Positions 16,660 through 23,928 of a stretch of DNA of 64,000 nucleotides are shown here, piece after piece (position 1 is the first letter of the stretch; every line of letters begins with the position of its first letter). The DNA lies in the NCBI GenBank assembly GCA_913055605.1, contig CAJXKJ010000005.1:40952-104951 (forward strand), in the 5' to 3' direction. The translations under genes were made by a program, and so were the position numbers. The notes beneath the pieces are model-generated. The model was not told where the DNA came from. It did no database searches and saw only the letters and a list, made by a program, of their open reading frames with translations. Source of the stretch: an uncultured Euryhalocaulis sp. (GTDB lineage Bacteria; Pseudomonadota; Alphaproteobacteria; Caulobacterales; Maricaulaceae).

Positions 16660-17295
16660 CTATTTGTTCGGCTGGGGCGTGGTGCGCAGATACGGCTTGA
16701 TCTTCGTGTAGCCCTTCGGGAACAGCGTGTCGGCGTCCGCGTCCGCCACGCTCGGCACGATGATCACGTCGTCGCCGGCCCGCCAGTTCGCCGGCGTCGC
16801 CACCTTGTAATTGTCGGTCAGCTGCAGCGAGTCGATCAGGCGCAGGACCTCGTCGAAATTCCGACCGGCGCTGGGCGGATAGGCGAAGAAGGCGCGGATC
16901 TTCTTGTTCGGGTCGATGATGAAGACCGTCCGCACCGTCACCTTGGCGTCCGCCTTGGGATGGATCATCCCGTATTTGTTGGCGACGTCCTGGTTCTCGT
17001 CCGCGATGATCGGAAAATTCACCGCGCAGCCCTGGGTCTCCTCGATGTCGCCGATCCAGCCTTTGTGATCGGCCAGCGGGTCGACGGAGACAGCTATCGC
17101 CTTGACATTACGGGCGGAAAACTCGTCTTTCAGCTTCGCGGTCGCGCCCAGTTCGGTGGTGCAGACCGGGGTGTAATCCTTCGGGTGGCTGAACAGAACG
17201 ACCCAGTTGTCGCCAATCCAGTCATGGAATTTGATCTTGCCGGCCGTGGTTTCGGCCTCGAAATCCGGTGCGATATCGCCGATTTGCAGGCTCAT
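16660..17295 (-). CDS. 1-Cys peroxiredoxin (Prx6 subfamily)
   Basis: A 211-residue thiol peroxidase. The peroxidatic motif HPKDYTPVCTTE places the reactive Cys at residue 45; the Prx6-type C-terminal extension follows (VATPANWRAGDDVIIVPSV then a C-terminal KGYTKIKPYLR). The only other cysteine (TQGCAVNF) is at a position not used for resolution in 2-Cys enzymes, fitting the 1-Cys type. It reduces hydrogen peroxide or lipid hydroperoxides in the cytoplasm with an external thiol. The frame extends upstream but the ATG at 17295 begins the canonical MSLQIGDIAPDF. Confidence 0.95.
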   Translation of the reverse strand: MSLQIGDIAPDFEAETTAGKIKFHDWIGDNWVVLFSHPKDYTPVCTTELGATAKLKDEFSARNVKAIAVSVDPLADHKGWIGDIEETQGCAVNFPIIADENQDVANKYGMIHPKADAKVTVRTVFIIDPNKKIRAFFAYPPSAGRNFDEVLRLIDSLQLTDNYKVATPANWRAGDDVIIVPSVADADADTLFPKGYTKIKPYLRTTPQPNK

Positions 17296-17384
17296 GGCGT
17301 GTCTCCGTGGGGGTGAACGGCATGGCGGACATGGCCTTGGCGTACGCCAATTGCAAGGCGTGAATTGAACGATTGGGACCTGCG

Positions 17385-17888
17385 TTGAAACTGATCCTGT
17401 TGCGCCACGCCAAGGCCGAGCCGTTCGAGTCGGAACAGACCGACATGGACCGCCGGCTGGAGCCCGCCGGACGCCGGCGCGCATGGGCGAACGCCCAGGC
17501 GTTGGCGCGTCTGGACGTCGCGCCGGACATCGCGCTGGTCTCCCCCGCCGCCCGCACGGTCGAGACCTGGGAAACCGTGGAGCCGGTCCTGGGCGGCCGG
17601 ATGCAGACCGTGCCGGCGCTGTATCACGCCAGCCCGGCGGCGATCATGGCCGCGGTGGCCGAGGCCGCGAAGCCGGAGATCAGCCTGATGGTCGTCGGCC
17701 ATAATCCCGGCCTGCACGACCTGGCCCTGAATCTGGCCCGCGCCGGCGACGCCCCGCGGGAGGTGCTGACGGGCCTCGCCAGCGGATTCCCCACCGCCTC
17801 TGCGGCGGTCTTCGACTGGTCGCAGAAGACCGACCAGCCCAGCTTCCTGGCCCTGATCGTCAAGGGACGGACCCTTACCGCCGACTGA
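17385..17888 (+). CDS. SixA-like histidine phosphatase
   Basis: A 167-residue member of the histidine phosphatase (phosphoglycerate mutase-like) superfamily. The N-terminal MKLILLRHAKAE is the RHG-type catalytic segment of SixA proteins; ALVSPAARTVETWE and VVGHNPGLHDLA provide the second Arg and second His. SixA enzymes dephosphorylate phosphohistidine on phosphotransfer proteins, but the substrate here is unknown. The start is taken as TTG at 17385, since GGGA lies upstream and it yields the usual N-terminus; a second TTG at 17373 is possible. Divergent from the peroxiredoxin. Confidence 0.87.
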   Translation: MKLILLRHAKAEPFESEQTDMDRRLEPAGRRRAWANAQALARLDVAPDIALVSPAARTVETWETVEPVLGGRMQTVPALYHASPAAIMAAVAEAAKPEISLMVVGHNPGLHDLALNLARAGDAPREVLTGLASGFPTASAAVFDWSQKTDQPSFLALIVKGRTLTAD

Positions 17889-17991
17889 TTTTCGGCTGAC
17901 TCCCGGTCAATGGACTCGCCACAGGCGTGCGCCTCCGCTTAAATACCCGCCGATCTGCACAGACCCGGGCTTTTGGGGGGCTTTGGGCGAT

Positions 17992-19566
17992 ATGGTTGGG
18001 GCTGAAACCGCTCAGGCGGCGCGCGTGCGCGCGTCCGCCATGGGGGGCAAGCGTGACGATGACGGGGGGCAGGGCGACCGGCGGGGCGCCCGGTCGGCCC
18101 GCATCCTCGATTCCGCGATCCATGACCTGGCCCGGCGGGCGCCGCACTGGTCTGCGGCCCGCCGCATTACGCCCGGCCAGGCGCGCGCTTTGGGTATCGG
18201 CGCGGCGATCGCGGCGCTGCTGGGGGTCCTCGCGCCTTTGCCGGCCGGGGCGGCGGCGGTCTTCATCGTCACGCTCGGCTTCTCCTCGCTGATCCTGTTC
18301 CGGCTGTGGGCCGCGCTGGTCGCGCGTCCCTTGCCGCCGCCGGAGCCGGTCTCCGGCGACCTGCCCGTCTACACCATCCTCGCCCCCCTCTACCGGGAGG
18401 CGCGGGTGGCTCCTGCGCTGGTCGCCGCGCTGGAGGCGCTGGACTATCCGCGCGCGCTGCTGGACGTGAAGCTGGTCGTGGAGGCCGACGACGCGGAGAC
18501 GCTGGCCGCGGTCCGCGCCTGCGCCCCGGCCGATTTCGAGATTGTGGAGACGCCCGCCGGCGGTCCGCGCACCAAGCCAAAGGCGCTGACCTATGCGCTC
18601 GCCTTCGCGCGGGGCGAATTGCTGGCCATCTATGACGCGGAGGACCGGCCGCACCCGGCCCAGCTGCGCGCCGCCGTCGCCGCCTTCGCGCGCGGCGGGC
18701 GCGATCTGGTCTGCGTGCAGGCGCCGCTGGCTTTCTATAACGCCAACGAAAATTTCCTGACGCGCAGCTTCGCGCTGGAATACGCCATCCATTTCCGGCT
18801 CGTCCTGCCGGCGCTGCTGCGCATGGGCGCGCCGATCCCGCTCGGCGGCACGTCCAATCATTTCCGCACCGGCGCGCTGCGCGCCGCGGGCGGCTGGGAT
18901 CCCTATAATGTGACGGAGGACGCCGATCTCGGCCTGCGCATGGCGGCGATGGGCGGGCGGCTGGGCATGATCGCCCCGCCGACGCTGGAGGAGGCGACCT
19001 GCCGCCTCGGTCCCTGGATCCGCCAGCGCTCGCGCTGGCTGAAGGGCTACGCCCAGACCGTGCTGGTCCACACCCGCGCCCGGCCGGGCCGGCCGAATTT
19101 CCGGAAGGCCGCGACGCTGTGGCTGACCCTGGGCGGGGCGCTGGCCGCCGCGACGATGCACGGCCCGACCCTGATCTGGCTCGCCGCCATGCTGGCCTGG
19201 AGTTCCGACGCGCATCTTCTGGCGCCGGCCCTGCTGTCCGCCGGCTATTGCGCGACGCTGGTCGGCGCCCTGCGGGCCGCCAGCCTGTCGGGCGACCGCA
19301 CGCTGATCTTCGCCGCGCTGCTGACGCCCTTCTACTGGCCGCTGCAGACCGTCGCCGCGGCGATCGCCTTCCGCCAGCTCTGGAGCGCGCCCTATCGCTG
19401 GGAAAAGACCGAGCACGGCGTCAGCCGCGCCGTGACCGGGAATGCGGACACGAAAAAGGCGGCGCGGGGGGAGGGCCGCGCCGCCTTTCCGGATCGTTCG
19501 GCCGCGCCTGCGGCCGGGTTCGCGGGAGGGGCGCCGGCTGCGGAGCCCTCCGTCCCGAAGGCCTAG
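17992..19566 (+). CDS. Glycosyltransferase family 2 membrane protein
   Basis: A 524-residue inverting GT2 resembling cellulose-synthase-like enzymes. About two membrane helices precede the catalytic domain (ALGIGAAIAALLGVLAPL, AAVFIVTLGFSSLILFRLW), which has VYTILAPLYREA, VVEADD, YDAED (215-218), the catalytic TED (308-310) and QRSRW (345-349). Two or more C-terminal helices complete it. The motif set predicts processive synthesis of an extracellular polysaccharide from a nucleotide sugar. No partner subunits are nearby. ATG at 17992 is chosen over a TTG three codons earlier. The last 40 residues are low-complexity and are encoded across the terminator hairpin of the facing hsp20 gene. Confidence 0.9.
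   Translation: MVGAETAQAARVRASAMGGKRDDDGGQGDRRGARSARILDSAIHDLARRAPHWSAARRITPGQARALGIGAAIAALLGVLAPLPAGAAAVFIVTLGFSSLILFRLWAALVARPLPPPEPVSGDLPVYTILAPLYREARVAPALVAALEALDYPRALLDVKLVVEADDAETLAAVRACAPADFEIVETPAGGPRTKPKALTYALAFARGELLAIYDAEDRPHPAQLRAAVAAFARGGRDLVCVQAPLAFYNANENFLTRSFALEYAIHFRLVLPALLRMGAPIPLGGTSNHFRTGALRAAGGWDPYNVTEDADLGLRMAAMGGRLGMIAPPTLEEATCRLGPWIRQRSRWLKGYAQTVLVHTRARPGRPNFRKAATLWLTLGGALAAATMHGPTLIWLAAMLAWSSDAHLLAPALLSAGYCATLVGALRAASLSGDRTLIFAALLTPFYWPLQTVAAAIAFRQLWSAPYRWEKTEHGVSRAVTGNADTKKAARGEGRAAFPDRSAAPAAGFAGGAPAAEPSVPKA
19453..19488 (-). terminator. hsp20 terminator lying inside the GT2 coding region
   Basis: A perfect 13-bp stem AAAGGCGGCGCGG / CCGCGCCGCCTTT (19455-19488) with an 8-base loop. 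On the minus strand it is followed by further Ts (CCTTTTTCG). It is positioned to end the hsp20 transcript 80 bases after its stop codon, yet lies within the 3' end of the GT2 frame. Confidence 0.7.
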
Positions 19567-19567
19567 A

Positions 19568-20026
19568 TCAGGCGGCCTTCTTGGAGTCGATCAGCTTGCC
19601 GCCGCCGGCGGACTCGATCGCGATCTTCCGGGGCTTCAGCGCCTCGGGCACTTCGCGGGCGAGCTCGACGGACAGCAGGCCGTTTTCGAGCCGCGCGCCC
19701 TTCACGACGACATGGTCGGCGAGGTGGAAGCGGCGCTCGAAGGCGCGCTCGGCGATGCCGCGATGCAGGTAGGTGCGGCCCTCGTCGTTCGGCTCCTTGC
19801 GGCCGGAAATCGTCAGGACATTGTCCCGGACCTCGAGCTCGATTTCGTCCTGGCCGAAACCGGCCACGGCGAGATCGATGCGATAGGCGTCTTCGCCGGT
19901 CTGCTCGATATTATACGGGGGATATCCCGCGCCGGCGTCGCCGCCCGAGGCGGCGTCGATCAGATTGGCCAGCCGGTCGAAGCCGACAATGGTCCGGTAC
20001 AGCGGGGAATAATCGGAACTGCGCAT
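19568..20026 (-). CDS. Small heat shock protein, Hsp20 / IbpA type
   Basis: A 152-residue class A small heat shock protein. After an N-terminal arm (MRSSDYSPLYRTIVGFDRL, the IbpA-like opening) comes an alpha-crystallin domain: YPPYNIEQTGEDAYRIDLAVAGF, ELEVRDNVLTISGRK, YLHRGIAERAFERRFHLADHV, and ARLENGLLSVELAREVPEALKPRKI (the IxI-like tail). It is a holdase that binds unfolding proteins. The gene is preceded by a ROSE-like RNA thermometer that masks its ribosome binding site and followed by a strong terminator, so it is a single-gene unit under heat control. Confidence 0.95.
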   Translation of the reverse strand: MRSSDYSPLYRTIVGFDRLANLIDAASGGDAGAGYPPYNIEQTGEDAYRIDLAVAGFGQDEIELEVRDNVLTISGRKEPNDEGRTYLHRGIAERAFERRFHLADHVVVKGARLENGLLSVELAREVPEALKPRKIAIESAGGGKLIDSKKAA

Positions 20027-20080
20027 TTCACGTCCTCCATCAGAAGCAACATGGGCGCCCGCGATCCGGCGGGCGCTTTC
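20027..20080 (-). promoter_or_regulatory. ROSE-like RNA thermometer in the hsp20 leader
   Basis: On the hsp20 mRNA, UUGCUUCU (20049-20042) can pair with the Shine-Dalgarno GGAGGA (20038-20033) across a short loop, leaving the G of UUGCU bulged. This U(U/C)GCU-with-bulged-G pairing is the defining 3' hairpin of ROSE elements. Just upstream an 8-bp perfect stem GCGCCCGC / GCGGGCGC (20055-20076) gives the accessory hairpin. ROSE elements block translation of small heat shock genes in alphaproteobacteria until heat melts them. Confidence 0.72.
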
Positions 20081-20300
20081 CGGTTTTCAGGCCCGCCCGC
20101 CATCATGGCCGGACGCGCCGGAAGGCCCGCTCGGGGCGCCTTCCACGGGTTGAGGTAGGGGCGGGGCGGACCGGTTCAAGACCCGGAGTCGCCGCCCCGT
20201 GCGGCGCACGGGCGCTTGCCTGAACCCGGCCGCCGCGCTTGATTGCTGCGCCGCGCATACGGCTTCCGTCATCCATCGCCGCACAGGACCGACAGCCGCC

Positions 20301-20618
20301 ATGGCGGACATCACCGTGGAAAAAATCACCGACCGCCTGCGCCGGGAGGCGCATCGCGCCGACGGGCTCGGCAAGGCGGTGAAGCTCGATTTCGGCGCCG
20401 AGGGTCTGGTCCGCGTCGACGCGGCCCAGTCGCCGCCCGAGGTCAGCAACGAGGACGGCCCCGCCGACACGGTGCTGCGGGTCAGCCTGTCCGACTTCGC
20501 GCGGATCGCGCGCGGCGACCTGGACCCGATGCGGGCGGTGCTGACGCGCAAGCTGAAGATCGGCGGCGACATGGGCGCGGCGATGAAGCTGGCCCAGCTG
20601 TTCCGGGAGAGCCGGTGA
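20301..20618 (+). CDS. SCP2 sterol-binding domain protein
   Basis: A 105-residue protein consisting of one SCP2 (sterol carrier protein 2) domain: KAVKLDFGAEGLVRVDA, DTVLRVSLSDFARIARGDLDPMRAVLTRKLKIGGDMGAAMKLAQLF is the family's characteristic lipid-tunnel segment. In bacteria it probably binds fatty acids or other hydrophobic ligands. The frame is open from further upstream but the ATG at 20301 begins the domain. It is translationally coupled to the following hydrolase through a GTGA overlap, suggesting a lipid-related joint role. Confidence 0.88.
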   Translation: MADITVEKITDRLRREAHRADGLGKAVKLDFGAEGLVRVDAAQSPPEVSNEDGPADTVLRVSLSDFARIARGDLDPMRAVLTRKLKIGGDMGAAMKLAQLFRESR

Positions 20619-21553
20619 AACAGGACACGCCGGGCGGCGCGCCGATCGTCCATCTGAACGCCGATCCGCCGCCCGCCGGTCTGGAAGCGCGCTGGCTGAC
20701 CATGGCGGACGGCGCCCGCCTGCGCGCGGCGGCCTGTCCGCCGGCGGCCGGCTCGGTCCTGATCGCGCCCGGCCGCACCGAGACGGTGGAGAAATATTTC
20801 GAGACGATGCGCGATCTGGCGGGCCGGGGCTTTGCCTGTTTCGCCATCGACCATCGCGGCCAGGGCCTGTCGGACCGGCCAGCCAAGGGCGGGCGCGGCC
20901 ATATCGACCGCTTTCGCACCTACGGGATGGATTTCGCGGAGGCCGTGGGGGCGTTCGAGCCCATGCTGCCCCGGCCCTGGCTCGGCCTCGGCCACTCGAT
21001 GGGCGGGCTGGTGATGCTGGAGCTGCTGCTGGACCGGCGTCTGGATCTGTCAGGCGCGATCCTGAGCGCGCCGATGACGGGCCTGGTCCTGGTCACCGAC
21101 GCGCATCTGGTCGCCGCCTCGGTGCTGTCGCGCCTGGGCCTGTCGAAGAAATTCGTGCCGGGCGGCCATCTGCATCCCGCCCCGCCGTTCGAGGAAAACG
21201 AGGTCACGCACGACCGGCGGCGCTATCAGCACATTATCGATCGGCTGCATGTCGCGCCGGAACTGGGGCTGGGGGATCCGACCATCGGATGGACCGCGGC
21301 CGCGCACCGCGCCATGCGCCGGGTGCTGGCCTCACGCGCGCTTCGCGCGCTGGACACGCCGCTGCTGATCCTGTCCGCCGGGGATGACCGTCTGGTCGAT
21401 AACGACACCCATGCGCGCATCGCCCGGCTCGCGCCCAGCGCGGCGCGGGTCGAGGTCGCAGGCGCGGCGCATGAGATCCTGACCGAGAGCGATCCGGTGC
21501 GGGAGAAATTCTGGACGGCGTTCGACGCGTTCGTCTGCGGCCTCGGAATCTAG
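20615..21553 (+). CDS. Alpha/beta hydrolase, lysophospholipase-like
   Basis: A 312-residue alpha/beta hydrolase of the monoglyceride lipase/PldB type (Hydrolase_4). VLIAPGRTETVEKYFETMRDLAGRGFACFAIDHRGQGLSDRP is the diagnostic N-terminal region; nucleophile elbow GHSMGG, catalytic Asp in LSAGDDRLVD and His in AAHEIL complete the triad. Likely a lysophospholipase or monoacylglycerol lipase. It starts at a GTG overlapping the SCP2 stop codon (20615-20618), so both are made together; coupling with an SCP2 carrier fits lipid handling. Confidence 0.88.
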   Translation: MKQDTPGGAPIVHLNADPPPAGLEARWLTMADGARLRAAACPPAAGSVLIAPGRTETVEKYFETMRDLAGRGFACFAIDHRGQGLSDRPAKGGRGHIDRFRTYGMDFAEAVGAFEPMLPRPWLGLGHSMGGLVMLELLLDRRLDLSGAILSAPMTGLVLVTDAHLVAASVLSRLGLSKKFVPGGHLHPAPPFEENEVTHDRRRYQHIIDRLHVAPELGLGDPTIGWTAAAHRAMRRVLASRALRALDTPLLILSAGDDRLVDNDTHARIARLAPSAARVEVAGAAHEILTESDPVREKFWTAFDAFVCGLGI

Positions 21554-21590
21554 GCCGCGATCAGTACAGGGTGCGATACGCGGGCCGCGA

Positions 21591-21962
21591 TCAGGCGGCC
21601 GCGTCGCCGCCCTGCATCGCCTTGGCCAGATCGAGCAGCCGGCGGCGCGGCTGTTCGTCGAGCTGGTAATAGACGCGCACCAGCTCCAGCGTTTCCCGGC
21701 GGGTCAGCATGTCGGCGGCCGGAGCGGATTCGCCGCTCGGCTCGTCGCTCAGCCCTTCATAGAAATAGCCCACCGGAACGTTCAGGGATTCGGAGAGCTG
21801 GAAGAGCCGGGCGGCGCTGACGCGATTCGCCCCGCATTCGTATTTCTGGATCTGCTGGAAGCGCACGCCGACCTTGTCGGCGAGCTGTTGCTGGGTCAGC
21901 CCCAGAAGCCGCCGGCGGCGGCGCAGCCGCTTTCCAACATGATAATCAATTGCGCTGGTCAT
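21591..21962 (-). CDS. XRE family transcriptional regulator
   Basis: A 123-residue regulator with a Cro/CI HTH in residues 10-65 (VGKRLRRRRRLLGLTQQQLADKVGVRFQQIQKYECGANRVSAARLFQLSESLNVPVGYFYEGL), the form widespread in alphaproteobacteria, and a C-terminal helical tail (LTRRETLELVRVYYQLDEQPRRRLLDLAKAM) typical of these proteins. It is divergent from the tandem small-RNA genes at 22143-22451, whose promoters each carry a TTCGCA-N2-TGCGA(A/G) palindrome over the -35 box. Whether this protein binds them is untested, but it is the only regulator adjacent. Confidence 0.9.
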   Translation of the reverse strand: MTSAIDYHVGKRLRRRRRLLGLTQQQLADKVGVRFQQIQKYECGANRVSAARLFQLSESLNVPVGYFYEGLSDEPSGESAPAADMLTRRETLELVRVYYQLDEQPRRRLLDLAKAMQGGDAAA

Positions 21963-22094
21963 GAGCCGCTACCTGCCCCTCTGCCAAATTCGAAGGGCTA
22001 CCCAGCAAGCGGCGTGCCGGTCCGGTCTCGCGCCGGAACGTGCCATTCCGGGACGGGGCGCCTTACGCCCGCTATGCGGGAAAACATGGGCTCT

Positions 22095-22136
22095 TTGCGA
22101 TTTCGCACTTGCGAATTGTGCGGTGCACCATATAGT
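22095..22136 (+). promoter_or_regulatory. Promoter and palindromic operator of small RNA copy 1
   Basis: TTGCGA (22109-22114) and TATAGT (22131-22136), spacing 16, form a promoter for the first small RNA. The -35 box is embedded in the near-perfect palindrome TTCGCACTTGCGAA (22102-22115), and a half-site TTGCGA precedes it (22095-22100). Copy 2 repeats the layout exactly. Confidence 0.6.
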
Positions 22137-22142
22137 CAAAGG

Positions 22143-22230
22143 CGTTGCGGCGCGAGCCGCTTGCCCGGGTTCGGGCGTTTCCTCCCTATTGACTTCCGCC
22201 GCGCGGCCTACCGCGCGGCGGTTCTTTTTT
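22143..22230 (+). ncRNA. Candidate small RNA, tandem copy 1
   Basis: A predicted transcript of about 88 bases from a TTGCGA-16-TATAGT promoter to a strong Rho-independent terminator. Parts in order: GTTGCGGCGCGAGCCGC; a hairpin GCCCG-GGTT-CGGGC; a single-stranded GTTTCCTCCCTAT that contains an anti-Shine-Dalgarno CCUCC; then the terminator CCGCCGCGCGG-CCTA-CCGCGCGGCGG followed by TTCTTTTTT. There is no open reading frame. Copy 2, 224 bases downstream, keeps every part with few changes. The exposed CCUCC motif resembles that of the CcsR ('cuckoo') type and other alphaproteobacterial regulatory RNAs that pair with ribosome binding sites; family membership is not proven. Confidence 0.65.
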
Positions 22231-22311
22231 GTCCGCTAGTTGGCGGCTTTCAGCCCCTGGCGATTTCCGCGGGCGCGCGGGGATTTTCCACAGCCTGTCG
22301 CCGTCCGCGCC

Positions 22312-22360
22312 TTCGCACCTGCGATTTCGCACTTGCGAGAAATCCCGATCACGATATAGT
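22312..22360 (+). promoter_or_regulatory. Promoter and double operator of small RNA copy 2
   Basis: TTGCGA (22333-22338) and TATAGT (22355-22360) with the same 16-base spacing as copy 1. Two palindromic sites lie side by side: TTCGCACCTGCGAT (22312-22325) and TTCGCACTTGCGAG (22326-22339), the second covering the -35 box. The conserved arrangement in both copies argues for a dedicated repressor or activator. Confidence 0.6.
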
Positions 22361-22366
22361 TGAGTT

Positions 22367-22451
22367 GTTGCGGCGCGAGCCGCTTGCCCGGGTTCGGGCG
22401 TTTCCTCCCTATGAACTCCGCCGCGCGGCATCCGCGCGGCGGTTTCTTTTT
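22367..22451 (+). ncRNA. Candidate small RNA, tandem copy 2
   Basis: Second copy of the small RNA at 22143-22230. From GTTGCGGCGCGAGCCGCTT through the GCCCG-GGTT-CGGGC hairpin and TTTCCTCCCTAT the two are identical over more than 40 bases. The terminator stem CCGCCGCGCGG-CAT-CCGCGCGGCGG followed by TTTCTTTTT is retained with a changed loop, a compensated, structure-preserving difference. It ends 50 bases before the stop codon of the convergent N-formylglutamate amidohydrolase gene. No open reading frame. Confidence 0.65.
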
Positions 22452-22500
22452 CAGCGATGGAAATAATAAAGAGCGCGGCCCGCTGTCCGGCGGCCAGACT

Positions 22501-23412
22501 CTATTCGGCCGCCAGACTCTGGGCGCCGTCCCGGCCGTGCAGGAGCGCGGCCCAGTCGATCGCCGCCAGATCCTCCATCACCACGCTCAGCCGCGCGGCC
22601 AGCGCGTCGAACGCCCGGGGCAGAGGCTGGACCGCCCGCTCGTCGAGATAGAGCGCGCGCGACAGCTCCACCTGGATGGCGTGAACCCCGGCGCGCGGCC
22701 GGCCGTAATGGGCGGTGGTGTAGCCGCCGGCATAGGGCACGTTGCGCTGGACCTGCAGGCCCTGCGCGGCGAAGGCGCGCTCCGCCGCGTCGCTGACCGC
22801 CGGATGGCAGGACGCGCCGAACCGGTCGCCCAGCACCACGTCCGGCGCGCCGCGATGGTCCGCCGCGGGCATGGAGTGGCAATCCACCAGAATGGCCAGG
22901 CCGAACCGGCGCCGCGCCGCCTCCAGCCGCGCGGCCAGCGCGCGGTGATAGGGCGCGTGAAACCGGTCGACCCGGTCGACCACTTCGGCCAGCGACAGGC
23001 GGCGGCGGTGGATCGTCTCCCCGTCCACGGTCAGGCGGGGCGCCACGCCCAGGCCATTGGCCACGCGCGGCGAATTGATATTGGCCCAGGACGGCGCGGG
23101 CTCATCCAGCATTGCCGGGTCGATCTCCGCCGGCTCCCGATTGGCGTCCACAAACGCGCGCGCGAACCGCGCCGCCACCAGCGGCGCGCCCAGCGTCGGC
23201 GCATCGGCGAACAGCGTGTCCACGAAGGCGTCCTCCGCCCGGCGCAGGCTGGCCGAGGGCGGACGTAAAAGAGACAGAAAGCCTACCGGCACGCCGCGCC
23301 CCGAATGCGGGGAGGCGAAGACCAGCGGCGTGCGGATTCCCCCGTCCGGGTCCCGCACCCGGACCGGCGATTCCGATTGCGGCAGGATGACGGGGGGCTC
23401 CGGTCTGGGCAT
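22501..23412 (-). CDS. N-formylglutamate amidohydrolase family protein
   Basis: A 303-residue zinc-dependent hydrolase of the N-formylglutamate amidohydrolase family: VFASPHSGRGVP (metal His), the RAEDAFVDTLF segment with acidic ligand, FVDANREPAEIDPAML, and LVDCHSMPA with the second metal His, then VPYAGGYTTAHYG and HAIQVELSRALYLDE. The classic member (HutG) converts N-formylglutamate to glutamate in histidine degradation, but no other hut gene is here, and many alphaproteobacteria keep this paralogue next to cpdR; its substrate may differ. Start ATG at 23412. Confidence 0.9.
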   Translation of the reverse strand: MPRPEPPVILPQSESPVRVRDPDGGIRTPLVFASPHSGRGVPVGFLSLLRPPSASLRRAEDAFVDTLFADAPTLGAPLVAARFARAFVDANREPAEIDPAMLDEPAPSWANINSPRVANGLGVAPRLTVDGETIHRRRLSLAEVVDRVDRFHAPYHRALAARLEAARRRFGLAILVDCHSMPAADHRGAPDVVLGDRFGASCHPAVSDAAERAFAAQGLQVQRNVPYAGGYTTAHYGRPRAGVHAIQVELSRALYLDERAVQPLPRAFDALAARLSVVMEDLAAIDWAALLHGRDGAQSLAAE

Positions 23413-23562
23413 GGCGCGACTGTCGATTGCGGGGCCCGGCCCGTCAACTGCGCCGCAGCGGGAAGCCGCTGCCCGGGAAGACGGCGCTTAGTCGCTTCTT
23501 TACGATGTCCCATTAGGGTCAGCCGCCGGTTAACAAGACGGGGGCGTACGGGGCGAGCTGTG

Positions 23563-23928
23563 ATGGCGACGATTCTTCTGGCGGAAGACGACGATTCCAT
23601 GCGGGAATTCCTGGCCAAGGCGCTGGAGCGCGCCGGCCATGTCGTGACCGCGTGCGCCGACGGTGAAGACGGGTTCCACGCCCTGAAGGCCGCCGCGGGC
23701 AGCTTCGACCTGCTGCTGACCGACATCGTGATGCCCGGAATGGACGGGATCGAGCTTGCGCGCGCCGCCGCCGAACTCGATCCGTCGATGAAGATCATGT
23801 TCATCACCGGATTCGCGGCCGTCGCCCTGAATCCCGAATCCGGCGCGCCGGCGGACGCCAAGGTCCTGTCCAAGCCGTTCCACCTCCGCGACCTCGTTCA
23901 TGAGGTCGACCGGGTGATGGCGGCCTGA
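23563..23928 (+). CDS. cpdR: Single-domain response regulator CpdR
   Basis: A 121-residue receiver-only protein. MATILLAEDDDSMREFLAKALERAGHVVTACADGEDGFHAL is the CpdR N-terminus; phosphoacceptor D54 in LLLTDIVMPGMDG, T82-region FITGF and K104 in LSKPF complete the site. In Caulobacter and rhizobia, unphosphorylated CpdR primes the ClpXP protease to degrade cell-cycle substrates and localises it to the pole; it is phosphorylated via the CckA-ChpT relay. The protein ends in Ala-Ala, compatible with ClpXP turnover of CpdR itself. ATG 23563 overlaps a GTG/TGATG; the frame upstream is shadow. Adjacent to and divergent from the N-formylglutamate amidohydrolase gene, a common alphaproteobacterial neighbourhood. 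Confidence 0.92.
   Translation: MATILLAEDDDSMREFLAKALERAGHVVTACADGEDGFHALKAAAGSFDLLLTDIVMPGMDGIELARAAAELDPSMKIMFITGFAAVALNPESGAPADAKVLSKPFHLRDLVHEVDRVMAA

Noticed and set aside
21554..21600. Direct repeat GGCCGCGATCAG around 21554 and 21583 as a mobile-element footprint
   Set aside because: The repeat is short, one copy abuts the stop of the XRE gene, and no transposase or other element ends are present; chance in GC-rich DNA is enough.
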